A stretch of 64,000 nt of DNA from Formosa sp. L2A11 (GTDB lineage Bacteria; Bacteroidota; Bacteroidia; Flavobacteriales; Flavobacteriaceae), in contig NZ_CP047028.1 in NCBI RefSeq assembly GCF_009796865.1, forward strand, positions 930,001 to 994,000, read 5' to 3'. Shown piece by piece: positions 32,837 through 41,673 of this stretch. The number at the start of each line of letters is the position of its first letter. Within the stretch, counting starts at the first letter, position 1. Position numbers and translations under genes: made by a program. Below the pieces are notes generated by a model that was given only the letters and a program-made list of their open reading frames with translations, did no database searches and was not told the origin of the DNA.

Positions 32837-33841
32837 TTATATAAAACTTTTGAATATTGTAGATCGAAGTAAAATTTCAAGTAATAATAACATTCCTGCC
32901 AATAATACTAACGGACGGAATTTTTCTTCGTAATTATAGTACTTAAATTCTTCTATATCTGTTTTTTCCAGTTTATTAATTTCTCCGTAAATTTCTTCTA
33001 GCTTCTTGTTATCTGTAGCTCTAAAATATTCACCTCCTGTAACTTTAGCGATATCTTTTAATAAAGCTTCGTCTATCTCTACCTGAACACGTCCGTATTG
33101 AAAACTTCCGTTTGGTAAAATTCCGATTGGCGATAAGGCCATACCATTAGATCCTAATCCGATAGTATAGGTTTTAATACCAAATTCTACAGCCATTTCA
33201 CTGGCAATTTTAGGATCTATAAACCCCGAGTTATTAACACCATCTGTAAGCAAAATAATCACTTTACTTTTTGCTTTACTATCTTTTAACCGGTTTACTG
33301 CAGTTGCTAATCCCATTCCAATTGCTGTTCCGCCTTCAATAATATTATTATATTTAATATCGTTTAAAGAGCGAATAACAATGCCCTTATCACTAGTAAT
33401 TGGTGTTCTGGTATAACTCTCTCCAGCGTATTCTACTAAACCAATTCTATCGTTAGGGCGCTCTTTAATAAACTCGGCAGCAACTTCTTTTAAAGCCTCT
33501 AAACGGTTTGGTTTTAAATCTTTCGCCAACATACTTGCCGACACATCTATTGCCATAACAATATCTATACCTTTAGTTGTATTTGTTCTAGAAGACACAT
33601 CTACAGTTCTGGGTCTTGCTAATGCCATTATTAATAATGCCAAAGCCAATAAACGTAAAGCAAAAAGAATATGTTTTAATTTTGGCAACCACGAATTGGT
33701 TACTTTAAACCCTTTAATACTAGACATTTTAAGTTCTGCATTTTGTTTATTCTGCTTAAAGATGTACCATACAATTGCTAGTGGTAGCAATAATAGCAAC
33801 CAGAATACTTCTTTGTTTAAAAATTCTATACCCTCAAACAT
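32837..33841 (-). CDS. batA: BatA, membrane-anchored VWA-domain protein
   Basis: 334 residues with the same plan as BatB: TM helices near 10-28 and 58-76, VWA domain with MIDAS 'AIDVSASM' (Asp99, Ser101, Ser103) and 'LLTDGVNNSG', then a terminal TM helix ('LVLLAGMLLLLEILL'). Its start overlaps the stop of the upstream 563-residue gene by one base. It is likely to work with BatB, BatD and the MoxR ATPase as one membrane complex, by analogy with other MoxR/VWA systems. Confidence 0.95.
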   Translation of the reverse strand: MFEGIEFLNKEVFWLLLLLPLAIVWYIFKQNKQNAELKMSSIKGFKVTNSWLPKLKHILFALRLLALALLIMALARPRTVDVSSRTNTTKGIDIVMAIDVSASMLAKDLKPNRLEALKEVAAEFIKERPNDRIGLVEYAGESYTRTPITSDKGIVIRSLNDIKYNNIIEGGTAIGMGLATAVNRLKDSKAKSKVIILLTDGVNNSGFIDPKIASEMAVEFGIKTYTIGLGSNGMALSPIGILPNGSFQYGRVQVEIDEALLKDIAKVTGGEYFRATDNKKLEEIYGEINKLEKTDIEEFKYYNYEEKFRPLVLLAGMLLLLEILLRSTIFKSFI

Positions 33842-35532
33842 TATTCTGCTTTATTTAGTTCTACGGAATTTACAATGCGATCTGCCATTTCTTCTGCATA
33901 CACATCATCGTTTTTCCATGTAATTATAATTTCTTGTAACACATTCTGTCCAGTAAAGTGAAGCATTATATAATGTCCCGACACATAATTGTCTGAATCG
34001 CCTACAGGAATATGTCCGTTACCAAAGGTTTTTAAACCTTTCGCTCCATTAGGAGTAGTAAATTCTTCTTGTTTTACTGTAATATCTGTTACTTTATTAA
34101 GTTCGAATTGTTTTATAGCACGTTCTGATGCTTCATTTAAATCAATTCCTTTGTCTTCTTGCTCGGGTTGCTGACCACCTTGTTGTTGTGCTTGCTGATT
34201 TTGTTGAGGAGCAAACTTCTGAGTTGTTACATTAACACTAAAATCGTCTAACATGGTACCGAATCCGAACTTAGTGACTTGTATTTTCTCTTTTAACTCG
34301 TCTGGAACAGGACTCTCTAAACGCATTAACACTTCTGGTGTTGTAATCTTAACAGGTGGCACACCATAAGAACTTGTAACCCATTGCCCTTCTAGCAATT
34401 GCTTAGTATCATGCCCTAAAAGTGTATCTTTTGTATAATTAAACCCATATTTAAAAGCAAAACCTGCAAAGATTAAAACAATTAAACCAACTCCTGCAGC
34501 TACAGAAATAATAATTTTTTTACGTTTCTTTTTGCGTGCTTGTTCTTCTTTATATTGCAGATTTAATAACTTTTCTTCTTCATCTGGCTCAGGAAGTACT
34601 TCCTTAACGTGATCGATTTCTGTAGCAATGGTTTGCTTATCCATTTCGGCCAAGGCAACATCTGGAGCAGACTTTGCAAATTTCACTAAATCGGCACGTT
34701 TTAAAATACTTTCAATATTTTTAATAGTCTGTTTACTAAAATCTATTTGATTACCTTCTTTTAATAACTCTAATCGACTCACTAATTCATCTGTAGTACT
34801 TTCTAAAGCTTTATCGTAAACTTTTTCATCTAAATACTTACGAAGTACAAGTGTTAACTCTGAATAGTATTCTTTAATTTCGTCTTGTACTAAAAACTCA
34901 CTATCGTCTAATTTCTGAAGTGCTAATTTTGCACGCTCGTATGGTGGTAATAATGCAATTTCTTCCTCTTCGGTAAGTGGTTTTTTACGCCATAAAAACC
35001 AATATAATAATCCGCCTACAATAAGTAATCCTAAAAGAATATAGAGTGGTAATCGCCACCAGTTATTATTCATTTTTTCTACTTGTATGTAAGGCTTAAT
35101 ATCGTAAAGTCCTTGCTTTGTAGAGTCGACAACAATATCTCTAATTTCTACTTTTAAAGAATCTGTCTGAAACGTTTTATCTCCAACAACAATTTTTTGA
35201 ATTGGAATGGTATAATGCCCAGAATCGAATTGCGTTAAACCATATTTTTTAATTAAATTGAATTTATCATCTAATTTGGTAGTGTCTACAGGATACGATT
35301 GTATCATTTCCATAGGCGTGAATGTTTGCCCTTCAGGAAACACAACTAACTTTGTAGAGTCTACTTCAACTTCAATTTTATACGTGATTTGCGCACCTAC
35401 TTTAACAGATGTAGAATCTATTCCTGAGGTTATATCTTGCGCATACGAATAGCCCGAGAATAAGCTGAATACGACTAGTAAACACAAGCTATTCTTAACA
35501 CGATTCAATATTTGGAATTTAAAAATTTTCAT
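33841..35532 (-). CDS. Bat-operon two-TM protein with periplasmic and cytoplasmic domains
   Basis: 563 residues. A signal peptide ('SLFSGYSYAQ', cleavage near 31) is followed by a BatD-like periplasmic beta domain, TM1 (about 160-180, 'LYILLGLLIVGGLLYWFL'), a cytoplasmic helical region resembling DUF4381 ('LLPPYERAKLALQKLDDSEF'), a basic 'KKKRKK' and TM2 (about 342-362). A C-terminal domain contains a Q-rich run ('QQNQQAQQQGGQQPEQ', about 445-460). It sits between the DUF58 gene (16 bp) and batA (1-bp overlap), so it belongs to the operon. I do not recognise a named family for the full protein; it may be a fused DUF4381 component. Confidence 0.8.
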   Translation of the reverse strand: MKIFKFQILNRVKNSLCLLVVFSLFSGYSYAQDITSGIDSTSVKVGAQITYKIEVEVDSTKLVVFPEGQTFTPMEMIQSYPVDTTKLDDKFNLIKKYGLTQFDSGHYTIPIQKIVVGDKTFQTDSLKVEIRDIVVDSTKQGLYDIKPYIQVEKMNNNWWRLPLYILLGLLIVGGLLYWFLWRKKPLTEEEEIALLPPYERAKLALQKLDDSEFLVQDEIKEYYSELTLVLRKYLDEKVYDKALESTTDELVSRLELLKEGNQIDFSKQTIKNIESILKRADLVKFAKSAPDVALAEMDKQTIATEIDHVKEVLPEPDEEEKLLNLQYKEEQARKKKRKKIIISVAAGVGLIVLIFAGFAFKYGFNYTKDTLLGHDTKQLLEGQWVTSSYGVPPVKITTPEVLMRLESPVPDELKEKIQVTKFGFGTMLDDFSVNVTTQKFAPQQNQQAQQQGGQQPEQEDKGIDLNEASERAIKQFELNKVTDITVKQEEFTTPNGAKGLKTFGNGHIPVGDSDNYVSGHYIMLHFTGQNVLQEIIITWKNDDVYAEEMADRIVNSVELNKAE

Positions 35533-35548
35533 AAGTTATTTAAGATTA

Positions 35549-36412
35549 TCATCTGCGTTTAAAATAGCCAAGTAATTTTTTTACATAACTTTCGTCTACA
35601 CGACAATCTATCGTTCCAGCTCCAGATTTAGCGAAGCTGTCTTTATAATAGTTTACTTTTTCTTGATAATATTTACTGTAATTTGTTCTTACAGTTTTAG
35701 ACGATGTATTAACCAACATAAGTTCGCCTGTTTCTTCGTCTTGAATATGTACCATTCCTAAATTAGGGATACTTTCTTCATGTTTATCATACACCCGAAT
35801 TCCAGTAACATCGTGACGTTTAGACGCAATTTTTAGAGTCTGCTTATAATCGTCTGATATGAAATCTGAAAGCACAAAAACAATAGCGCGTTTTTTCTGA
35901 ATACTTGACAAGAACTTAAACGCTTCTGCAATATTAGTTTCCTTACTTTTTGGTTCAAACTCTATAAGTTCTCTAATAATTCTTAAAACATGAGAACGAC
36001 TTTTTTTAGGCGGAATATAAAGCTCAACCGTATCAGAAAACAAAATCAATCCAATTTTATCGTTGTTTTGCGTTGCCGAAAAAGCCAATGTCGCAGCGAT
36101 TTCTGTAACCACTTCGTTTTTAAATTGTTGTTCTGTTCCAAACATTTCAGACCCAGAAACATCAACCATAAGCATCATGGTTAACTCACGCTCTTCTTCA
36201 AACACTTTTATATAAGGTTCGTTATAACGAGCGGTAACATTCCAATCTATATTTCTAACATCGTCTCCAAATTGATACTGACGCACTTCACTAAATGTCA
36301 TACCACGACCTTTGAAGGTAGAATGATATTCTCCTCCAAAAATATGATTAGACAAACGACGTGTCTTAATCTCAACTTTTCGAACTTTTTTTAGTAACTC
36401 TTTAGTGTCCAT
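35549..36412 (-). CDS. DUF58 domain-containing protein
   Basis: 287 residues, soluble. The DUF58 signature 'GMTFSEVRQYQFGDDVRNI' followed by 'DWNVTARYNEPYIKVFEEE' (about 37-75) is complete. A VWA-like fold follows, with 'MLMVDVSGSEMFG' as MIDAS. It lies 81 bp after the MoxR ATPase. DUF58 proteins are constant partners of MoxR ATPases and batA/B; they may present the VWA proteins to the ATPase. No TM segment is present, unlike some family members. Confidence 0.93.
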   Translation of the reverse strand: MDTKELLKKVRKVEIKTRRLSNHIFGGEYHSTFKGRGMTFSEVRQYQFGDDVRNIDWNVTARYNEPYIKVFEEERELTMMLMVDVSGSEMFGTEQQFKNEVVTEIAATLAFSATQNNDKIGLILFSDTVELYIPPKKSRSHVLRIIRELIEFEPKSKETNIAEAFKFLSSIQKKRAIVFVLSDFISDDYKQTLKIASKRHDVTGIRVYDKHEESIPNLGMVHIQDEETGELMLVNTSSKTVRTNYSKYYQEKVNYYKDSFAKSGAGTIDCRVDESYVKKLLGYFKRR

Positions 36413-36493
36413 ACTTCAATTTACGATTCTGGATTTATGATTCATGTTTAAAGAAACAACCAATCGTTATTCTTCATTCTTAAATTAAAAATC

Positions 36494-37495
36494 CTATGGC
36501 ACTTCAATTTCATTAACAATCTTGGTAATGATATCTTCTGAAGTAATATTTTCTGCTTCAGCTTCGTAAGTAATTCCTATTCTGTGACGTAACACATCGT
36601 AAACAACGGCACGTACATCTTCTGGAATTACATAACCACGACGCTTAATAAACGCATAACATTTAGCTGCTGTAGCTAGGTTAATACTACCACGAGGAGA
36701 CGCCCCAAAAGAAATTAAAGGTTTTAAGTCTGATAATCTATATTTTTCTGGGTAACGTGTTGCGAAAATAATATCAAGAATGTATTTCTCAATTTTCTCG
36801 TCCATATATACTTCACGAACGGCTTCTTGCGCTCTTAAAATCTGCTCTACAGAAACCACTGGATTTACTTTCTCGTAAGTTCCTCTTAAATTAGCACGAA
36901 CAATAAGTTGCTCTTCATCTAATTTAGGATAATCAATAACTGTTTTCAACATAAAACGGTCTACTTGCGCTTCTGGTAACGGATACGTTCCTTCTTGCTC
37001 TACCGGGTTTTGTGTTGCCATTACTAAAAACGGTTTATCTAAAATAAACGTTTCATCTCCAATAGTAACTTGCTTTTCCTGCATCGCTTCTAATAAAGCA
37101 GATTGTACTTTTGCAGGCGCTCTGTTAATCTCATCTGCAAGTACAAAGTTTGCAAATATCGGTCCCTTTTTAATAGAGAAATCGTTATCCTTAATGTTAT
37201 AAATTAAAGTACCTACAACATCTGCAGGTAATAAGTCTGGTGTAAATTGCACACGACTAAAACTACCATCTATTGCTTTAGATAGTGTATTAATGGCTAA
37301 TGTTTTTGCTAATCCAGGAACTCCTTCTAAAAGTATGTGTCCTTGACCTAACAACCCAATAAGTAAGCGTTCTACCATATGTTTTTGCCCAACGATTACT
37401 TTATTCATTTCTAGTGTAAGTAAATCGACAAAAGCACTTTCTCTTTCTATCTTTTCGTTGATTGATTTGATATCAACTGTACTGGTATCCTCCAT
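36494..37495 (-). CDS. MoxR-family AAA+ ATPase
   Basis: 333 residues. Walker A is 'GVPGLAKT' (58-65), Walker B 'NFVLADEINRAP' with Asp121 and Glu122, sensor 1 'MATQNPVEQEGTYPLPEAQ', followed by the MoxR lid domain ('SFGASPRGSINLATAAKCYA'). First gene of the bat operon, which runs on the minus strand to about 28305. MoxR ATPases act as chaperones with VWA-domain partners. The start at 37495 follows 253 bp of divergent intergenic DNA shared with the SDR gene. Confidence 0.95.
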   Translation of the reverse strand: MEDTSTVDIKSINEKIERESAFVDLLTLEMNKVIVGQKHMVERLLIGLLGQGHILLEGVPGLAKTLAINTLSKAIDGSFSRVQFTPDLLPADVVGTLIYNIKDNDFSIKKGPIFANFVLADEINRAPAKVQSALLEAMQEKQVTIGDETFILDKPFLVMATQNPVEQEGTYPLPEAQVDRFMLKTVIDYPKLDEEQLIVRANLRGTYEKVNPVVSVEQILRAQEAVREVYMDEKIEKYILDIIFATRYPEKYRLSDLKPLISFGASPRGSINLATAAKCYAFIKRRGYVIPEDVRAVVYDVLRHRIGITYEAEAENITSEDIITKIVNEIEVP

Positions 37496-37748
37496 ATTCT
37501 ATTTTTTAAAAACTCGAATTAAGTAAGCATTTTTAATGCCATGCAAATTGTTAAAATTTTCCGTGTTTAGCTGTTAATAATTGGTTAAAAATTAAACATT
37601 ATGTATTAATTAAGATTTTCTGTGCAAAAAACAGAATTCTAAAACAAGAATGTATCAGAATTAGATAATAATTAACGTGTACACTAGTAAATTTTAATGT
37701 GTATTAAGTATTTTTATACGAAAGTATTCAAAAAAATAAAATCACATA

Positions 37749-38501
37749 ATGAAGACTAAGATAGCATTAATTACAGGTGCCACAAGTGGTATTGGAAAAT
37801 CTACAGCTCAAGAATTTGCTAAACACCACATAAAGTTAGTTTTATGCGGACGTAGACAAGACCGTCTAGACACCATAAAAGAAACATTAGAAAAAGAGAC
37901 CGAAGTGTACACCTTAAATTTTGATGTAAGAGACAAGGAAGCAACACAAGCTGCAATAGATTCTCTTCCTGAAGATTTTTCTAACATAGATATTTTAATT
38001 AATAACGCAGGAAACGCACATGGGCTAGACACCATACAAGATGGAAACACAGACGATTGGGATGCCATGTTAGATATTAACGTAAAAGGTGTTTTATATG
38101 TTAGCCATGCGATTATGCCAAAAATGATAGCTCGTAAATCTGGACATATTATAAACATTGGCTCTTCTGCAGGGAAAGAAGTTTACCCTAAAGGAAATGT
38201 ATATTGCGCAACCAAACATGCCGTTTTAGCCATTACAGAAGGGATGCGAATAGACATGAATCCTTACGGAATAAAAGTAGGAGCTGTTAATCCTGGTTTA
38301 GTTGAAACTGAATTCTCTAAAGTTAGATTTAAAGGAGACCCTAAAGCAGCTGACGTTTACAAAGGATACCAAGCCTTACAACCTCAAGATATTGCCGAAA
38401 TTATTTACTTTGTTATTAGCAGACCTTATCATGTTAACATTGCAGATTTACTCGTGTTTCCAACTGCTCAGGCCAGCTCTACTATTCTAAACAAAGATTA
38501 A
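37749..38501 (+). CDS. Short-chain dehydrogenase/reductase (YdfG-like)
   Basis: 250 residues, classical SDR. Cofactor motif 'TGATSGIGKS' (9-18) with 'CGRRQDRL' following strand 2 suggests NADP preference; 'NNAG' is at 85-88. The catalytic tetrad residues are Ser140 ('NIGSSAGKE'), Tyr152 and Lys156 ('YCATKHA'). It resembles the YdfG/serine-dehydrogenase branch that oxidises 3-hydroxy acids, but substrate cannot be fixed by sequence. One base separates its stop from the next gene, so the two are co-transcribed. Confidence 0.92.
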   Translation: MKTKIALITGATSGIGKSTAQEFAKHHIKLVLCGRRQDRLDTIKETLEKETEVYTLNFDVRDKEATQAAIDSLPEDFSNIDILINNAGNAHGLDTIQDGNTDDWDAMLDINVKGVLYVSHAIMPKMIARKSGHIINIGSSAGKEVYPKGNVYCATKHAVLAITEGMRIDMNPYGIKVGAVNPGLVETEFSKVRFKGDPKAADVYKGYQALQPQDIAEIIYFVISRPYHVNIADLLVFPTAQASSTILNKD

Positions 38502-38502
38502 C

Positions 38503-39636
38503 ATGATTAATAAGCGACTTCTTATTAAAAACCTATTAGCGCATAATGACGAGAATAGCTTTTACGATAAAAAGCGCAAAATTAATATTAGCGAAAAAGA
38601 AGGTAAAGCCAAGTTTTTAAAACATGTTTGCGCCCTTTCTAATAGCAACCCTAAAAACAATTCTTACATTGTTATTGGAGTAGAAGATGATGATAACGAA
38701 ATTATTGGAGTCGATTTTTTTGACGATAGTAAAATTCAGAATTTAATAAACGCCTATCTTACCAATCCACCAATTGTACAATACGAAAACATTCCGTTTC
38801 CGCATTTACCAAATCATAAAGTTGTTGGACTGGTAACGATACGTGCGAATAACAAAATCACTTCTCTACGGAAAAACATTTGGAAATATTACGGTGGCGC
38901 AGTCTTTTTTAGGGATGGCAGCATAAGTATGCCTAAAGCATTTGATATAAAAATTGAAGATGTAAATTCTAAGCTTGTTGAAGCCATAGAAAACCACGCA
39001 CAAAATAATATTGAATACACCTTAAATGGCGTTATCGACTTCCTAAATTCAAGAAAAGATTACAATCCCGAGTACCGCGTTTTTAAAGAATATTTTGTGG
39101 TCTGTTGGGCTGGACAGAAAAAAGTAGTTAAAGACAATACGTATTATTCCAGAGTAGATATTGAATTAATAAACGAACAAGTTCGATTGTTTTTTTCGGC
39201 TCTAGATGAAGTTTCAATTTCTATTACCGAAGACTCTTTTAATATTATTGAATATCTGCACTTAGGCCTACAAGATGCCTATAACTATTATCCTTTAGAA
39301 GAAACTATAATTAGCTTTAAAGACAATGCAAGCTACCATATAAACACAAAATTATTATTTGAACCGCCTCAATATGACAGAAAAGTTCTACATCATATTT
39401 ATAATTCAAATAATGCAATAATAGACAAGCTAAAAAATGGAAGAGCTCTCAATACAACCGAGAAACATGATATAAAAAACCTTCCTGCCACATATTTAAT
39501 ATGTTATCTAAACAATTTTCCCGAAGCTCTTAACAAACTCTACAAAGCAAAATTCTATCTTAAATCTTATAATTTAGAAGTTTACCTGCTTTACAAAAAA
39601 ACGTTACGCATTTTAAGGAAAGTAAAATACAGTTAA
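38503..39636 (+). CDS. AlbA_2/Schlafen-like domain protein
   Basis: 377 residues. The region about 25-135 carries an AlbA_2-type fold with 'AKFLKHVCALSNSNPKNNSY', 'IVIGVEDDDNEIIGVD' and 'VGLVTI', a putative nucleic-acid- or ATP-binding domain. The remaining 240 residues are alpha-helical with no recognised domain; the end is basic ('LLYKKTLRILRKVKYS'). No signal peptide or TM. Transcribed with the SDR gene (1-bp gap). AlbA_2 domains occur in regulators and in some defence proteins; the solitary form here gives no such partner. Confidence 0.8.
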   Translation: MINKRLLIKNLLAHNDENSFYDKKRKINISEKEGKAKFLKHVCALSNSNPKNNSYIVIGVEDDDNEIIGVDFFDDSKIQNLINAYLTNPPIVQYENIPFPHLPNHKVVGLVTIRANNKITSLRKNIWKYYGGAVFFRDGSISMPKAFDIKIEDVNSKLVEAIENHAQNNIEYTLNGVIDFLNSRKDYNPEYRVFKEYFVVCWAGQKKVVKDNTYYSRVDIELINEQVRLFFSALDEVSISITEDSFNIIEYLHLGLQDAYNYYPLEETIISFKDNASYHINTKLLFEPPQYDRKVLHHIYNSNNAIIDKLKNGRALNTTEKHDIKNLPATYLICYLNNFPEALNKLYKAKFYLKSYNLEVYLLYKKTLRILRKVKYS

Positions 39637-39754
39637 ATTTTAACTACACACTAATAGTGACCAACTACATGCGTTTTCATACCAATCACATAATTCATGA
39701 TAATAAAACCTAAAATAGATTCTATATTCGTGCAGCTATTAATCAACTATCAAT

Positions 39755-39797
39755 ATAAACACCTTGTTTCTCCCAATTTTATTTGGCATTGAAATAA
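39755..39797 (+). terminator. Terminator after the AlbA_2 gene
   Basis: CCTTGTTTC and GAAATAAGG form an imperfect 9-base stem with a long loop, followed by eight T. The stem has one mismatch. Confidence 0.6.
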
Positions 39798-39815
39798 GGT
39801 TTTTTTTATTTCTAA

Positions 39816-39854
39816 AAAACCGACTATTTACATAGACGGTTTTATTTTTTTTAG
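39816..39854. terminator. Hairpin terminator between convergent units
   Basis: AAAACCG-A-CTAT, loop, ATAG-A-CGGTTTT with one A-A mismatch, followed by a T-rich run; A-rich on the other side, so it may also end the minus-strand unit that stops at 39905. Confidence 0.65.
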
Positions 39855-39904
39855 TTGATTTGATTATTCTACTCTTCGCTTTTAGACAAATACAATAAAC
39901 CTAT

Positions 39905-40453
39905 TTAACGCAGGCTAAAACCTTTTGCAGACCACCACGGATGAATAACCACATCTAATTGTCCCGCTTTTACCATTGGATCTGCCTTTGCCAGACTATC
40001 TGCCATTTTCTGATTTGGCACATTGTAAATGGTTACACCTCGCATATCTCCTTCGTCTCCAAAAGATCCAGAAATATCTGCATAACCCAACTCATACATT
40101 TTATTTAAATATGCAAAATGTTCGTCTTGTAAGTCTTTTGCTTCTTCTTCGTTCTGAGTTCTTACTGTACCTCCTTTTAAAATAGCGATAAAGTATTGCT
40201 GTATTAAAAGGGTGTCTTTAGTTTCTTCGTCTACATAATCGTAAGTTTCAAAACCTTGCGCTGTTAATTCTACTTTAATTTCATTGTAACTTTTTGGAGT
40301 TTCTACAACTGAAGATTCTATTTTTACCGAATCTACAGCCATCTCTGTATTACTAATAGAATCTTGTCCTGACTGATTTAACGGTGTAGACTTTTCATTC
40401 TTTTTACAACTAAAAAGTACGAGAACGGCAATTATAAGTATTGAATATTTCAT
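39905..40453 (-). CDS. Lipoprotein with YCII-like domain
   Basis: About 182 residues from the ATG at 40453, which overlaps the preceding stop as ATGA; an upstream TTG at 40462 is less likely. Lipoprotein signal 'MKYSILIIAVLVLFSCKKNE' with lipid-accepting Cys16. A linker rich in Ser/Thr/Val follows, then a YCII-related ferredoxin-like domain ('QQYFIAILKGGTVRTQ', 'GFGDEGDMRGVTIYN'-like segment and 'LAKADPMVKAGQLDVVIHPW'). YCII domains are small, often catalytic or ligand-binding. The final 'HPWWSAKGFSLR' is typical. Third gene of a minus-strand trio. Confidence 0.8.
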   Translation of the reverse strand: MKYSILIIAVLVLFSCKKNEKSTPLNQSGQDSISNTEMAVDSVKIESSVVETPKSYNEIKVELTAQGFETYDYVDEETKDTLLIQQYFIAILKGGTVRTQNEEEAKDLQDEHFAYLNKMYELGYADISGSFGDEGDMRGVTIYNVPNQKMADSLAKADPMVKAGQLDVVIHPWWSAKGFSLR

Positions 40454-40923
40454 GTATTCCAAGTATTAAAAGGGTGTTTACTAAGTTGCGAATTATAATA
40501 TTTCACATCTCCTGTGACTTCTTTTCCTAACCAAAGCGGTTTTGAAATTACTTCTGTAGGATAGCTTAATTCAACTTCTGCAACAATTAATCCTGCATTG
40601 GCTCCAAAAAACTCATCAACTTCAAAAGTATGTTGATTCATTTTAATTTCATAACGAATTTTATCAATAACACCAGCTTCACATAATTTTAAAAGGGCAA
40701 GTGCATCTGCCTTATCAATAGATTTCTCCCACTCAAATCGTTCTAAACCATTTTTAGTAGATTTTCCTTTTACGGTTAAAAACCCGCCTTCTCCTTTTAG
40801 TCGTACACGAACGGTGCGCTCTTTATCTGTATTTAAAAAACCTTGAACAATTTTGGTTTGTTTAAAAGCTTCTGTTTTAAAAGCATTAGATTTTACTAAA
40901 AATTTACGCTCTATTTCTATCAT
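40450..40923 (-). CDS. CYTH-domain protein (triphosphate-binding)
   Basis: 157 residues from the ATG at 40923, chosen because CYTH proteins begin with 'MIEIERKFLV', the ExExK motif that binds triphosphate and Mg2+. The four extra codons from 40935 are less likely. Further landmarks include 'VRVRLKGEGGFLTVKGKS' (basic cluster) and 'RFEWEKSI'. Family members hydrolyse inorganic triphosphate or act as class IV adenylate cyclases or thiamine triphosphatases; small stand-alone proteins are mostly tripolyphosphatases. It overlaps the upstream gene by 20 bp and the downstream lipoprotein gene by 4 bp. Confidence 0.9.
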   Translation of the reverse strand: MIEIERKFLVKSNAFKTEAFKQTKIVQGFLNTDKERTVRVRLKGEGGFLTVKGKSTKNGLERFEWEKSIDKADALALLKLCEAGVIDKIRYEIKMNQHTFEVDEFFGANAGLIVAEVELSYPTEVISKPLWLGKEVTGDVKYYNSQLSKHPFNTWNT

Positions 40924-41581
40924 ATGTTTTTGCAATCTCTTTTATATTTTCTGAAGGTATACATTGTAACTCGTAGCTATGTGCTGCCAACCAAAGCATG
41001 GCAGACGCTATTGTTTTAGACTGTATAGGCTTATATTTTTTAAATTTCCCTATAAATAATAGAGACAATACATGCATTAAAACCTTCCCTATAGATTCTC
41101 CAAGTCTAAACTCTTCACGAGAACCCGTTATTAAAGATGGTTGCAACAAATATGTATTTTTAATATTTAAGGACAACACAACGGCTTCCATTTCGCCTTT
41201 AGTTCTGTTATAAAAAACCTTGCTTTTAGAATCTGCACCCAAAGCAGAAATACAAATAAAATGTTTAATATTATTCTTATTACATAAATTTGCTGCAGCA
41301 ACAGGAATACCATAATCTATCTTATGATACATGGCTTTATCTGGCGTTTTAGATTTCGTGGTGCCAATACAGCAAAACACAACATCTCCACGAAATAGTG
41401 TTTTATAACTATCTAATTCAAAAAGATCTATTAAATATTCTGTTATTTTGGAATGTTTTACTCCACAAGACGACCTACTAAACAAAACAATCCTACTATA
41501 ACTACTATCTTTTAAAAGCTTTTGCAACACAATTTCACCTGTTAAACCCGTTGCTCCTAATACAATAGCTGTTTTACCCAT
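40904..41581 (-). CDS. NAD(P)-binding oxidoreductase of the atypical SDR type
   Basis: 225 residues. N-terminal Rossmann motif 'VLGATGLTGEIVLQKLL' (about 7-23), followed by 'DVVFCCIGTTKSKTPDKAMY' and 'VAAANLCNKNNIKHFICISA', as in the HTATIP2/YbjT-like NmrA group. It lacks an obvious catalytic Tyr-x-x-x-Lys except 'FYNRTKGEME', which supplies Tyr and Lys. First gene of a unit with the CYTH and YCII genes, with overlapping ends. Substrate unknown. Confidence 0.87.
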   Translation of the reverse strand: MGKTAIVLGATGLTGEIVLQKLLKDSSYSRIVLFSRSSCGVKHSKITEYLIDLFELDSYKTLFRGDVVFCCIGTTKSKTPDKAMYHKIDYGIPVAAANLCNKNNIKHFICISALGADSKSKVFYNRTKGEMEAVVLSLNIKNTYLLQPSLITGSREEFRLGESIGKVLMHVLSLLFIGKFKKYKPIQSKTIASAMLWLAAHSYELQCIPSENIKEIAKTYDRNRA

Positions 41582-41611
41582 AAGTTTATATTTGCTTTAA
41601 TAAAGTTATTA

Positions 41612-41619
41612 TAAATTTG
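41612..41619 (+). promoter_or_regulatory. -7 promoter element of dinB
   Basis: TAAATTTG, perfect TAnnTTTG, 54 bp upstream of the ATG; another, TATATTTG, is at 41587-41594. I saw no LexA-type box. Confidence 0.4.
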
Positions 41620-41673
41620 TGTAATAGTATACAAAACGTACAGCAATTAACCATAGTATAGAGACACTAATTT

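Noticed and set aside
38503-39636. AlbA_2 protein as part of a defence island
   Set aside because: No neighbouring nuclease, methylase or mobile genes; gene context is metabolic.
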